Below, piece after piece: positions 14,221 through 23,496 of a DNA stretch of 64,000 bases. Origin of the DNA: Streptomyces sp. NRRL S-646 (GTDB lineage Bacteria > Actinomycetota > Actinomycetes > Streptomycetales > Streptomycetaceae); contig NZ_JODC01000018.1 of NCBI RefSeq assembly GCF_000720765.1, positions 139,420-203,419 on the forward strand, read 5' to 3'. The position numbers were made by a program, and so were the translations under genes. The notes under the pieces were generated by a model. The model made no database searches. It was given only the letters and a program-made list of their open reading frames with translations, and was not told where the DNA came from. How positions within the stretch are numbered: the stretch's first letter is position 1; the number at the start of each line of letters is the position of its first letter.

Positions 14221-15686
14221 TCACCCCCCGGCGCCCGCCCCGCTCCCCGGCACCCCTCCGACGGTGAACCCGATCACCGCTCCGCCCCCCTCCCGCTGTA
14301 CCGCGAACGGCGCCCCGCCGTGCGCCATGGCGACCTCCCGCACGATCGACAGGCCCAGCCCGGACCCGGGCAGGGAGCGTGCGTCGGCCGCGCGGTAGAA
14401 GCGGTCGAAGATGCGGATCAGGTCGCCGTCCGCGATCCCGGGGCCCCGGTCGAGGATCTCCACACGGACCGTGCCCGCGCGGGCGGGACCGGACACGGCG
14501 ATCTCGATGGGTCCGGTGCCGTCACGGTCGAACTTGGCCGCGTTCTCGACGAGGTTGGAGATCGCGCGCTGCAGCATCCCGGGCCGGCCGTCGGTCGTCG
14601 TGTCGCCGCTCGCCCGGACCGTGATCTGCCGCCCTCCCCCACTCTCCGAGCGGGGGGACCCCCAGCGGCGCCGGGCGAGCCCGGCCACGTCCTCCGCGAT
14701 GTCCGCGAGGTCGACCCGCTGCAGCGGCTCGGTGTCGGACTGCCCGGCCGCCAGGTCCACCAGCTCGTTGACCAGGTCGGTCAGTTCGCGCGCCTCCTGG
14801 CCCAGATCCGCGACCAGCTCGTCACGGGTGGCCGGAGGCAGTTCGTCGATCCGGCGCAGCAGGGAGATGTTCGTACGGAGCGAGGTGAGCGGCGTACGGA
14901 GTTCGTGGCCCGCGTCCTGGACCAGGCGCCGCTGGTCCTCCTCCGACTGGGCGAGGCGGCCCAGCATCCGGTCGAAGGCGCGGCCGAGGCGGCCCACCTC
15001 GTCGTAGCCGGTGACGGGCACCTCGATGCCGAGCCGCCGGGTGCGGGCTACGTCCTCCGCGGCCGAGGTCAGCAGGATCAGACGGCGGGTGATGCGCCGC
15101 GCCAGCCACCAGCCGAACAGGCCCGCCGCGATCACCACCGCGCACATCAGGATCAGCGTGCGCTGCTGCAGCGCCCGCAGCAGGTCCTCGGTGTCGCTGA
15201 ACTCCTGCGCGACCTGCACCGCGCCCCGCCCGTTGCCGAGGGAGACGGTCGCGATGCGGTAGACGTCCGTGTCGACGCCGACGTCCTTGTACTCCTGCGT
15301 CTTCCCCGCGATCTCGTCGGCCGCGATCGCCCGGTCGTGGCCGGTGATCGGCAGCCCCGGACTGCCGGCGTCGACGACCTTGCCGTCCGGCCCCAGCACC
15401 TGCACATCCGTACGGGCGGGCCGTACGATGTCGTGCCCCGGCGCCGACACGGAGAAGTCCTCGGGCGTCATCCGGTGCTGGATCACCTCGTCCTGCAGGT
15501 CCTGCACGACCTGGTCGAACACGGACTCCTGGTCCACCCGGACCAGCCGGGCCGCGGCGCCGTACGACAGCACACCGACCAGCACCGTGACGGCAGCGGT
15601 GACCGCCGCGAACGACACCGCGAACGTGGTGCGCAGGGAGACCAGCCCGGGCCGCCTTCTCGCCAGCAGCCGCCTGATCCTGCCCA

Positions 15687-15687
<1 letters not shown>
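14221..15687 (-). CDS. Sensor histidine kinase, MprB-like
   Basis: 488 aa from GTG 15687, which overlaps the last base of the response regulator's stop codon. TM1 is at about 21-43 and TM2 at about 177-195, enclosing a 130-residue extracellular sensor. HAMP follows, then the phospho-acceptor His261 in DAGHELRTPLTS, and a HATPase domain with N box NLVENAAKFD, G1 DRGPGI and G2 GSGLGLSIV. It transphosphorylates the partner regulator encoded upstream. Odd: a palindromic repeat lies inside the frame between the DHp and ATPase domains (about residues 341-352). Confidence 0.92.
14632..14667. repeat. Palindromic repeat inserted in the kinase coding frame
   Basis: CCCTCCCCCACTCTCCGAGC followed by GGGGGGACCCCCAGC matches, in opposite orientation and with a shortened loop, the intergenic repeat at 44690-44732. 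In the kinase it encodes roughly WGSPRSESGGGR, a flexible insert. Confidence 0.7.
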
Positions 15688-16406
<719 letters not shown>

Positions 16407-16522
16407 GCCCCCAGTGTGCCAAGGGCCCCGAGTGCTGCGACGTGATGAGCAGCTCACCCGGGGCCCTTCTTACTGGCCTCTCACCCCTGAGGCGCAACCA
16501 AGGCCGCGCCCCTACCGTCTTC

Positions 16523-17104
16523 TCACCCTGTGGGCCGCAGGGCGGCCAGCTGCTGCTCGAAGGGAACGAACCCGGGTTCCTCCCGCTCGGCGGTGAGCCC
16601 GGTCATCAGCCCCGCCAGCTCTCCCGCCGCCCGTTCGATCCGCCCGTCCAGGCCCTGGGCGCCCCAGTCCTCCGACGCGGCGTACACCCCGGTCGGCACG
16701 ACCACGGCGCGCAGATACGCGAACAGCGGACGCAGCGCGTGCTCCAGCACCAGGGAGTGCCGGGCCGTGCCGCCGGTCGCCGCGATCAGCACCGGCTTGC
16801 CCGCCAGTGCGTCCTTGTCGAGCACGTCGAAGAAGGACTTGAACAGCCCGCTGTACGACGCCGAGAAGACGGGGGTGACGACCACGAGGCCGTCGGCCCC
16901 GGTCACCGCCTCCTGCGCGGCGGAGAGCTTCCGCCCCGGGAACCCGTTGGTGAAGTTGTGCGCGATCTCCACCGCGAGGTCGCGCAGCTCGACGACCTCG
17001 ATGTCGACCGGGGTCCGCCGACCCACGGCCGCGGCCAGCCGGTCGCCCAGCAGCCGGGTGGACGACGGGACACTCAGCCCCGCCGAGACGACGACGAGCT
17101 TCAT
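16523..17104 (-). CDS. NAD(P)H-dependent FMN reductase
   Basis: 193 aa. A flavodoxin-like fold is visible: MKLVVVSAGLSVPSSTRLL (phosphate-binding loop), GADGLVVVTPVFSASYSGLFKSFFD (flavin loop) and LIAATGGTARHS. It belongs to the CE1759-type reductases that supply FMNH2 to a partner monooxygenase. Its ATG overlaps the stop of the upstream luciferase-like gene by 4 bases, so the two subunits are made together. Confidence 0.9.
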   Translation of the reverse strand: MKLVVVSAGLSVPSSTRLLGDRLAAAVGRRTPVDIEVVELRDLAVEIAHNFTNGFPGRKLSAAQEAVTGADGLVVVTPVFSASYSGLFKSFFDVLDKDALAGKPVLIAATGGTARHSLVLEHALRPLFAYLRAVVVPTGVYAASEDWGAQGLDGRIERAAGELAGLMTGLTAEREEPGFVPFEQQLAALRPTG

Positions 17105-18192
17105 ACGGCAGCCTCCTTCTTCTCCGCGGCGGCCAGCAGCGACGCGTGCGTCGGCGCCTGAGGCACGTCCGCCGGACGCCGGGCGGCGAACTCCTTGCGC
17201 AGCACCGGCACGACCTCCTCGCCCAGCAGGTCGAGCTGCTCCAGCACGGTCTTCAGCGGCAGCCCGGCGTGGTCCACCAGGAACAGCTGGCGCTGGTAGT
17301 CACCGGCGTACTCCCGGAAGGACAGGGTCTTCTCGATCACCTGCTGCGGGGAGCCGACGGTGAGCGGCGTCTGATCCGTGAAGTCCTCCAGGGAGGGCCC
17401 GTGGCCGTAGACCGGCGCGTTGTCGAAGTACGGCCGGAACTCCCGCACCGCGTCCTGCGAGTTGTGCCGCATGAACACCTGCCCGCCGAGGCCCACGATC
17501 GCCTGCTCGGGGGTGCCGTGCCCGTAGTGCGCATAGCGGGCCCGGTACAGCTCGACCATCCGCTTGGTGTGGTCGGCCGGCCAGAAGATGTTGTTGTGGA
17601 AGAAGCCGTCGCCGTAGTACGCGGCCTGCTCGGCGATCTCGGGCGAGCGGATCGAGCCGTGCCAGACGAACGGCGGGACACCGTCCAGCGGCCGCGGCGT
17701 CGACGTGAAGCCCTGCAGCGGTGTGCGGAACTTCCCCTCCCAGTTCACGACGTCCTCGCGCCACAGCCGGCGCAGGAGGGCGTAGTTCTCGATCGCGAGA
17801 TTGATGCCCTCGCGGATGTCCTGGCCGAACCACGGATACACCGGTCCGGTGTTGCCACGGCCCATCATCAGGTCCACCCGGCCGTCGGCCAGGTGCTGGA
17901 GCATCGCGAAGTCCTCGGCGATCTTCACCGGATCGTTGGTGGTGATGAGGGTCGTGGAGGTGGAGAGGATCAGCTTCTTCGTCTGCGCCGCGACATGGCC
18001 GAGCATCGTGGTCGGCGAGGACGGCACGAACGGCGGGTTGTGGTGCTCACCGGTCGCGAAGACGTCGAGGCCGACCTCCTCGGCCTTCAGCGCGATGGCG
18101 ACCATGGCCTTGATGCGCTCGCGCTCGGTCGGCGTACGCCCGGTGGTCGGGTCCGGCGTGACGTCGCCGACGCTGAAGATCCCGAACTGCAT
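17101..18192 (-). CDS. Flavin-dependent monooxygenase, luciferase-like (CE1758 type)
   Basis: 363 aa. A TIM-barrel LLM protein with GLDVFATGEHHNPPF (about 39-53), LSTSTTLITTNDPVKIAEDFAMLQ, GRVDLMMGRGN and VWHGSIRSPEIAEQAAYYGDG. These are the typical strand-end motifs that bind reduced FMN. It uses O2 and FMNH2 from the coupled reductase to oxidise an unidentified organic substrate. An array of TCAAC/GTTGA boxes lies between its start and -50, so it is probably under MarR- or similar-type repression; no regulator of that sort is adjacent. Confidence 0.92.
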   Translation of the reverse strand: MQFGIFSVGDVTPDPTTGRTPTERERIKAMVAIALKAEEVGLDVFATGEHHNPPFVPSSPTTMLGHVAAQTKKLILSTSTTLITTNDPVKIAEDFAMLQHLADGRVDLMMGRGNTGPVYPWFGQDIREGINLAIENYALLRRLWREDVVNWEGKFRTPLQGFTSTPRPLDGVPPFVWHGSIRSPEIAEQAAYYGDGFFHNNIFWPADHTKRMVELYRARYAHYGHGTPEQAIVGLGGQVFMRHNSQDAVREFRPYFDNAPVYGHGPSLEDFTDQTPLTVGSPQQVIEKTLSFREYAGDYQRQLFLVDHAGLPLKTVLEQLDLLGEEVVPVLRKEFAARRPADVPQAPTHASLLAAAEKKEAAV

Positions 18193-18197
18193 GGTCG

Positions 18198-18243
18198 CTC
18201 AACCTCCAAGTTGTTGACCGTTCAACTATAGCCGCTCAACGGT
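18198..18243 (-). promoter_or_regulatory. Operator array before the LLM/FMN-reductase operon
   Basis: GTTGA-CCGT-TCAAC (18213-18226) is a perfect inverted repeat. CAAC-N6-GTTG overlaps at 18200-18213, and a further GCTCAACGGTC starts at 18235. The boxes cover the -10 to -50 region of the flavin operon. Confidence 0.6.
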
Positions 18244-18268
18244 CGCCCCCGCCCCCTTATTCCGGCGA

Positions 18269-18291
18269 TTGTCAGTGCTCCGTCCTACGAT
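18269..18291 (+). promoter_or_regulatory. RecA-independent DNA-damage type promoter (PafBC-like), leaderless
   Basis: TTGTCAGTG (18269-18277), 8 bases, then TACGAT (18286-18291), with the ATG of the AraC gene 7 bases on. This matches the actinobacterial RecA_NDp consensus tTGTCRgtg-N8-TAnnnT, activated by PafBC after DNA damage. Confidence 0.65.
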
Positions 18292-18297
18292 CCCGAC

Positions 18298-19104
18298 ATG
18301 GCCGCCCCACGCCGTGACACCCGAGGCATCGTCGGCGCCGCGGACTTCCTCGCGCGCGTGGACTTCCGCCGCCCGGATCCCGCCGAGCCACTGCGCCGCC
18401 ATGTGGAGCACTACTGGCTGATCGACTGGGACCTGGACGAGCCGTACGTCTCGCACGTGGTCCCGCACCCCGCGGTCCACATCGTCTTCCAGCAGTTCGC
18501 GGACCAGGAGCCGTTCGTCGAGGTCGCCGGCGTCCAGCAGGGGCTCTTCGCGCAGAAGCTGGAGGGGCGCGGCCGGGTGTGCGGCATCAAGTTCCGGCCC
18601 GGCGGCTTCCGCCCCTTCGCGCCCGGGCAGGCGGTGAGCGAGTGGACGGGCCGACGGGTCCGCTTCCCCGAGGCCTTCCCGACCGCGGATCTCGCGGCCG
18701 TCCTCACCCCGGCCGACGAGGACACCCGGATCGCCGCCCTCGACACCTTCCTGCTCTCCCTCTCCCCCCGCCCCGACCCCCAGGCCGACCTGGCGATGAC
18801 GCTGGTCGAGCGCATCCGCACGGACCGCACGATCCGCCGCGTCGCCGACTTCGCCCGCGCCGAGGGGATGTCCGTACGGCTGCTGCAGCGGCTGTTCGCC
18901 GGGTACGTCGGCGTGGGTCCGAAGTGGGTCATCCTGCGCTACCGCATCCACGAGGCCCTGGAGCACGCGGAGACGGACCGCGAGGTCGACTGGGCGGCCC
19001 TGGCGGCCGAGCTCGGCTATGCCGACCAGGCCCATCTGGTACGGGACTTCACGGCCACGGTCGGTGTACCGCCGACCGCCTACGCAGCCAGAATCTCCGG
19101 CTGA
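18298..19104 (+). CDS. AraC-family regulator with DUF6597-like N-domain
   Basis: 268 aa, probably read from a leaderless transcript. The N-terminal domain (about 1-150) has PLRRHVEHYWLIDWDLD, HPAVHIVFQQ and IKFRPGGFRPF, as in the DUF6597 sensor domains. The C-terminal AraC HTH pair covers about 170-268: RVADFARAEGMSVRLLQRLF and AAELGYADQAHLVRDFTATV, ending GVPPTAYAARISG. Relatives pair with stress or DNA-repair genes. The DNA-damage type promoter is the main clue to its role. Confidence 0.88.
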   Translation: MAAPRRDTRGIVGAADFLARVDFRRPDPAEPLRRHVEHYWLIDWDLDEPYVSHVVPHPAVHIVFQQFADQEPFVEVAGVQQGLFAQKLEGRGRVCGIKFRPGGFRPFAPGQAVSEWTGRRVRFPEAFPTADLAAVLTPADEDTRIAALDTFLLSLSPRPDPQADLAMTLVERIRTDRTIRRVADFARAEGMSVRLLQRLFAGYVGVGPKWVILRYRIHEALEHAETDREVDWAALAAELGYADQAHLVRDFTATVGVPPTAYAARISG

Positions 19105-19114
19105 CGAAATCCCC

Positions 19115-19145
19115 TTGACGCCAGTCGGCTCCCTGCGGATATTTA
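19115..19145 (+). promoter_or_regulatory. Leaderless promoter of the MFS gene
   Basis: TTGACG (19115-19120) and a TATTTA -10 box (19140-19145) with 19 bases between. Transcription would start at or next to the GTG at 19151; no Shine-Dalgarno is present. Confidence 0.6.
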
Positions 19146-19150
19146 TCTGC

Positions 19151-20559
19151 GTGACACAGATTCTTCGTAACGCAACAGAAAGTCCTCCGTTCTCCGCCCG
19201 TGCCCGCTGGGCCGTCCTCGCCGTCGTGCTCGCCGCCGACGTCCTCGACCTCCTCGACGCGACGATCACCAACATCGCCGCCCCCACCATCACCCTGGAC
19301 CTCGGCGGCGGCGCGAGTCTCGTCCAGTGGCTCGGCGCCTCCTACGCCCTCGCACTCGGCGTGCTGCTGGTGCCCGGCGGGCGGCTCGGCGACAAGTACG
19401 GGCGCCGGCGGCTGTTCCTCACCGGACTCGCCGGGTTCGTCGCCGCTTCACTGGCCTGCGGGCTCGCCCCCAACCCGACCGCGCTCGTCGTCGCCCGGCT
19501 CGTCCAGGGCGCCTTCGGGGCGCTCGTCATCCCGCAGGGCTTCGGCATCCTCGGCGCGACCTGGCCGCGCGAGGAGATCGGCAAGGCGTTCAGCCTGTTC
19601 GGGCCCGTCATGGGCCTGTCCGCGGTCGGCGGCCCGATCCTCGCCGGCTTCCTCGTCGACGCGGACTTCGCGGGCCTCGGCTGGCGCCCCATGTTCCTGA
19701 TCAACCTGCTCCTCGGCGGCGCGGCCCTGCTCGCCGCCGCCCGACTGCTCCCCCGCGACACCGGCGACCCTTCCGTCTCCGTGGACGTCCCGGGTGCGGC
19801 CCTGCTCGGCGGCGCGATGCTCGGCCTGCTCGGCGGCCTCATCGACGGCTCGGCGTCCGACTGGACCTCCCGCCCGCTCGCCCTGCTCCTCCTCGGCCTC
19901 GCGCTGTTCGCCGCCTTCTGCCACCGCCAGCGCACCGCCGCCGAACCCCTGATCCGCCCGACCCTGCTGCGCAACCGCGGCTTCACCTCGGGCCTGATCC
20001 TCGGCGTGCTCGCCTTCGCCGCGGTCGCCGGCCTCCTCTACGTGGTCTCCCTCCACCTCCAGCGCGGCCTCGGCCGCTCCCCCGCCGGCACCGCACTCGG
20101 CCTGATCCCGCTCTCCGCGGGCATCGTCGTCGCGTCCATCGCCTGCTACCGGCTGATCCACACCTACGGCCGACGGCTCGTCGTCGCCGGACTGCTGATG
20201 ATCCTGGGCGGCTGCGGCTGGCTCGCCCTCCTCCCCGAAGGGTCCGGCTGGACCCTCGTCCCGCCCCTCCTGCTGACCGGCCTCGGCATGGGCACCTGCT
20301 TCGGCACGGTCTACGACGTCACCATCGGCGACATCGCCCCCGACGAGGCCGGCAGCGCAAGCGGCTCCCTCAACGCGGTGCAGCAGCTCGCCAACGCCAT
20401 CGGCGCGGCAACCGTGACGACCGTGTACTTCCAAGCGGTCGACGGCGGCGAGACCCACGCCCTGCTGGCGAGCCTCGCCGTGGTCGCCGCGGCCGTCACC
20501 CTCTGCCTGCCCCTCGTACGGCTGCTGCCGCGCAAGGCCCCCCCGAGGGGGACCACTAG
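19151..20559 (+). CDS. MFS multidrug exporter, DHA2 (EmrB/QacA) type, frame lost at a C run
   Basis: Fourteen-span DHA2 exporter: motif A GGRLGDKYGRRR (about 75-86), motif C-like GLSAVGGPILAGFLVD, and many hydrophobic spans. GTG 19151 follows a consensus promoter directly, so translation is leaderless. The literal frame misses a stop and would run to 21517 antisense to the next gene. Adding one C to the seven-C run 20538-20544 gives KAPPEGDH and a stop at 20557-20559, with a total of 469 aa. A one-base error or real frameshift in the run is therefore likely. The substrate is unknown; proton-driven drug export is the family role. Confidence 0.85.
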
Positions 20560-20566
20560 ACAGGAC

Positions 20567-21457
20567 CTAGGGGAGCAGAACCAACCGGCCGCGCACCCCG
20601 CCCTCCGCGAGGCGGGCGTGCGCCTTCGCCGCATCCTCCAGGGCGTACGTCTCGGCCACCCGCAGCGTCAGCACCCCCTCGTCCACCAGCCCCGCCAGCT
20701 CGGCCAGCCGCGCCCCGTCGGCGCTCACCTCCACCGCACCGGTCCGCACACCGCGCACGGACGCCGGGGCCGCCTGCGGGATGACGCCGACATACGCGCC
20801 CCGGTCCCGCACCCACTCCAGAGCCGCCTCACCGAGGACCGCCGCGTCCAGCACGGCGTCGACGCTCCCCGTCCCGACGGCACCGGACGTGAAGTGCGCG
20901 GCCCCCAGGGACCGTACGAGCTCCTCGTCGTCCTCCCTGGCCAGCGCGGTCACGGCCACCCCCCGACGGGCGGCGAGCTGGACGGCGAACCCGCCGACCG
21001 CACCCGCGGCCCCCGTCACCAGCAGCGACTGCCCCGGCTCGAGCTCCAGCAGATCCAGGGCCTGTACGGCGGTCAGGGCGTTCAGCGGCAGCGTCGCCGC
21101 GTGCACGGCGTCCACCGTGGCCGGCGCCTTGGCCACCGCGTCCGTGTCGACGACGACGTACTCGGCGTGCGTGCCCAGCGGCTGCACCATGCCGTAATCC
21201 AGCGCCACCACCTCGTCGCCGACGCTCCACGCAGTGGCCACTCCCGTCGCGTCCACCGTCCCGGCGACGTCCCAGCCGAACCCGATCTGCTTGCCCGCAC
21301 CCCCGAAGGCACCGGCCCGCACCCCCGCGTCCACCGGGTTCAGCGCGGCCGCCGCGACCCTGATCCGCACCTGCCCGGCCGCCGGCTCGGGCACATCCAC
21401 GTCCACGACCTCCACGGCCTCGGGCCCGCCGAACGTCCTCACCACTGCAGCACGCAT
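20567..21457 (-). CDS. NADP-dependent quinone oxidoreductase (zinc-free MDR family)
   Basis: 296 aa from ATG 21457 (GGGAGAAAC upstream). The GroES-like N-domain (AAALNPVDAGVRAG, GWDVAGTV) is followed by a Rossmann fold with LLVTGAAGAVGGFAVQLA (about 141-158). Zinc-binding cysteines are absent, so it is a quinone-oxidoreductase type enzyme that transfers hydride from NADPH to quinones or electrophiles. It is divergent from an HxlR regulator with an inverted repeat between them, the usual arrangement for electrophile-induced enzymes. Confidence 0.9.
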   Translation of the reverse strand: MRAAVVRTFGGPEAVEVVDVDVPEPAAGQVRIRVAAAALNPVDAGVRAGAFGGAGKQIGFGWDVAGTVDATGVATAWSVGDEVVALDYGMVQPLGTHAEYVVVDTDAVAKAPATVDAVHAATLPLNALTAVQALDLLELEPGQSLLVTGAAGAVGGFAVQLAARRGVAVTALAREDDEELVRSLGAAHFTSGAVGTGSVDAVLDAAVLGEAALEWVRDRGAYVGVIPQAAPASVRGVRTGAVEVSADGARLAELAGLVDEGVLTLRVAETYALEDAAKAHARLAEGGVRGRLVLLP

Positions 21458-21522
21458 GGTTGTTTCTCCCGTAACAAGACTCTTCGAATGGTTTCGCTGT
21501 GCGTGCAACAACCCTAGGAAGA

Positions 21523-21548
21523 GTTACTATCCAGGAGGAAGTAGTTAC
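21523..21548. promoter_or_regulatory. Candidate HxlR operator
   Basis: GTTACTA (21523-21529) and TAGTTAC (21542-21548) form a near-perfect inverted repeat between the divergent oxidoreductase and hxlR genes. Confidence 0.5.
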
Positions 21549-21580
21549 CCGCAGGTGCCTACCTCACCGGGAGGAGAGCC

Positions 21581-21982
21581 ATGGCGACCATGACCGCGGC
21601 CCAGAAGCGCGAACAGGCCCGCGTGGAGTACGACGCGTTCCTCCGCGCCTGCCCCACCAACCAGCTCCTCGACCGCCTCAGCGACAAATGGGTCAGCCTC
21701 GTCCTCGCGGCCCTCACCTCCGGACCCATGCGCTACAGCGACCTCAGCCGCAAGATCGCGGGCGTCAGCCCCAAGATGCTCACGCAGACACTGCGTTCAC
21801 TGGAACGCGACGGCATCCTCACCCGCACGGTCACCCCGTCCGTACCGGTCCGCGTCGACTACGAACTCACCCAACTCGGCGGCAGCCTCGCCCAGTTGCT
21901 CACCGCGGTGAAAACCTGGGCCGAGACCCACTTCGACGAGGTCCACGAGGCACGCGAGCGCTACGACGCCACCGGCGCCTAG
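21581..21982 (+). CDS. HxlR-family transcriptional regulator
   Basis: 133 aa, ATG after GGGAGGAGAG. The winged-helix core is typical: LDRLSDKWVSLVLAALTSGP, MRYSDLSRKIAGVSPKMLTQ, TLRSLERDGILTR and a wing VPVRVDYELTQLG. A Cys in RACPTN precedes the core, the position used for redox or aldehyde sensing in HypR/YodB relatives. Probably regulates the divergent quinone oxidoreductase and itself. Its stop overlaps that of the convergent marR gene in the palindrome CTAG. Confidence 0.92.
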   Translation: MATMTAAQKREQARVEYDAFLRACPTNQLLDRLSDKWVSLVLAALTSGPMRYSDLSRKIAGVSPKMLTQTLRSLERDGILTRTVTPSVPVRVDYELTQLGGSLAQLLTAVKTWAETHFDEVHEARERYDATGA

Positions 21983-22452
21983 ACCTCACCCGCCCGCAGC
22001 CGCGCAACCTGCCGGGAGCCGAACTCCACCGTGCGCCGCATGTGCCCGATGACCACAGCGAGTTCGGCGTCGTCCAGCTCCTCGAAGAGGGCGGACCAGC
22101 CGCCGCCCAGCCGCTCCCACATCCGCCCGAACTCGGCGATCCGCTCCGGCACGGTCACCACCAGCACCCGCCGCCGGTCCTCCGCGTCCCGCTCCCGTAC
22201 GACGTAGCCCGCCTTCTCCAGCCGGTCCACCAGCCGCGTCGCCGACCCGGTCGTCAGCCCCGTCATCTCCGCAATCCGGCCGCTGGTCACCGGCCCGCGC
22301 TCCAGCGTCAGCAGATTCAGACACTGCAGATCCGTGGGGTGCAGCCCCAGATGGTCGGCCACGGCCTGGTTGAAGAGGGCGTACGAGGCGATATAGCGAC
22401 GCGAGACACCGGCCAGCTCGTCGAGCAGCCGCTCCCGCACGTTCCCGGCCAT
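21979..22452 (-). CDS. MarR-family transcriptional regulator
   Basis: 157 aa from ATG 22452. It has a MarR winged helix (LHPTDLQCLNLLTLERGPVT, IAEMTGLTTGSATRLVDRLE, KAGYVVRERDAEDRRRVLVV) flanked by dimerisation helices. Stop codons of this gene and of hxlR interlock in CTAG. Its target is not evident; the next gene on the same strand is a secreted protein 62 bp away with its own ribosome binding site. Confidence 0.9.
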   Translation of the reverse strand: MAGNVRERLLDELAGVSRRYIASYALFNQAVADHLGLHPTDLQCLNLLTLERGPVTSGRIAEMTGLTTGSATRLVDRLEKAGYVVRERDAEDRRRVLVVTVPERIAEFGRMWERLGGGWSALFEELDDAELAVVIGHMRRTVEFGSRQVARLRAGEV

Positions 22453-22514
22453 GCCCCGCTCCTCCTTCGCCCCACTTCGTCTGCGCCGTGCAGGGATCGT
22501 ACGACGCAGCCTCC

Positions 22515-22985
22515 CTAGAAGGAGTACTCGTCCCCGGTACCGAGCACCAGCACCCGCTCCCGGTCGTTGTGCCGATGGCGGTCCACGGTCCCCCCGTTCC
22601 ACGCCGTGTCGATCTCCACCCGCACCTCGGACGGCGCGCCCCCCAGCCGTACCCGCAACCGGATCTGCCGGGCCACCGCCTTCGCGGCCAGCGCCCCCAC
22701 CCGGCACAGCATCACCCGCGCCTCCGACCGCACACACCCGGCCGGCAGGCTCTGCCTGTTCACCGGCGCCACCGACCAGCGCAGCCGCACCGTCGCGTCC
22801 GGCACGGCGGACGGCCCGTAATTGCGCGGCGTGAGCCGCAGGTCCACCCGGCCGCCGACCATGGACACAACACCGTGATACGCAAGATCGGCCTCCGGAG
22901 CACCGACGGCACCGCCCGGCAGAGCCGCCGCCAGCACCACCCCCAGAGCGGCAGCCCCGACCACAGGAACCCGCATCCTCCGCAT
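22515..22985 (-). CDS. Secreted protein with DUF11/CARDB-like fold
   Basis: 156 aa from ATG 22985 (GAGGAG 6 bases upstream). The signal peptide covers about residues 1-28 (MRRMRVPVVGAAALGVVLAAA...GGAVGA). The mature part reads as one immunoglobulin-like beta domain (VDLRLTPRNYGPSAVPDATVR, LRWSVAPV) with two cysteines (AGCVRSEARVMLC). Similar domains occur in Streptomyces surface proteins. Function unknown. Confidence 0.75.
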   Translation of the reverse strand: MRRMRVPVVGAAALGVVLAAALPGGAVGAPEADLAYHGVVSMVGGRVDLRLTPRNYGPSAVPDATVRLRWSVAPVNRQSLPAGCVRSEARVMLCRVGALAAKAVARQIRLRVRLGGAPSEVRVEIDTAWNGGTVDRHRHNDRERVLVLGTGDEYSF

Positions 22986-23104
22986 ACCGCCACTCCTCAC
23001 TCCACGCAGTCGTACGGATGTATCCCACGCGGAGCGCGGGACAGGCGCCGTCCAACAGGTGACAGCACAACTGCCGACGGCCGCAGACATGCCAAGCTGC
23101 TGGC

Positions 23105-23443
23105 ATGCTCGTCGCCCGCTCCGCCGCCCTCTTCGTCGTCGCCGCCCTCTTCGAGATCGGCGGCGCCTGGCTGGTCTGGCAGGGCGTCCGGGAACACCGC
23201 GGCTGGCTGTGGATCACCGGCGGCATCCTCGCCCTCGGCGCCTACGGCTTCGTCGCCACCTTCCAGCCCGACGCCCACTTCGGCCGCATCCTCGCCGCAT
23301 ACGGCGGCATCTTCGTCGCCGGCTCGATCCTGTGGGGCATGGTCGCCGACGGCTACCGCCCCGACCGCTGGGACGTGACGGGCGCGCTGGTGTGCCTGGC
23401 CGGCATGGCTCTCATCATGTGGGCACCGCGCAACGGCGGCTGA
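23105..23443 (+). CDS. YnfA/UPF0060 four-span membrane protein
   Basis: 112 aa, the usual length. Four hydrophobic segments with conserved features of UPF0060: [42 protein letters not shown], and W...[17 protein letters not shown]. Related to small multidrug-resistance fold proteins; physiological function not settled. Starts in a codon context without strong Shine-Dalgarno. Confidence 0.93.
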   Translation: MLVARSAALFVVAALFEIGGAWLVWQGVREHRGWLWITGGILALGAYGFVATFQPDAHFGRILAAYGGIFVAGSILWGMVADGYRPDRWDVTGALVCLAGMALIMWAPRNGG

Positions 23444-23496
23444 GCCTCGCCTACGCTGGACGGACCCGACCGCCGACCCAACACCAGGAGCACCGC

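Noticed and set aside
20560..21517. Read-through extension of the MFS protein as a fusion
   Set aside because: Antisense to the oxidoreductase gene; one base in the C run restores a normal stop and length.
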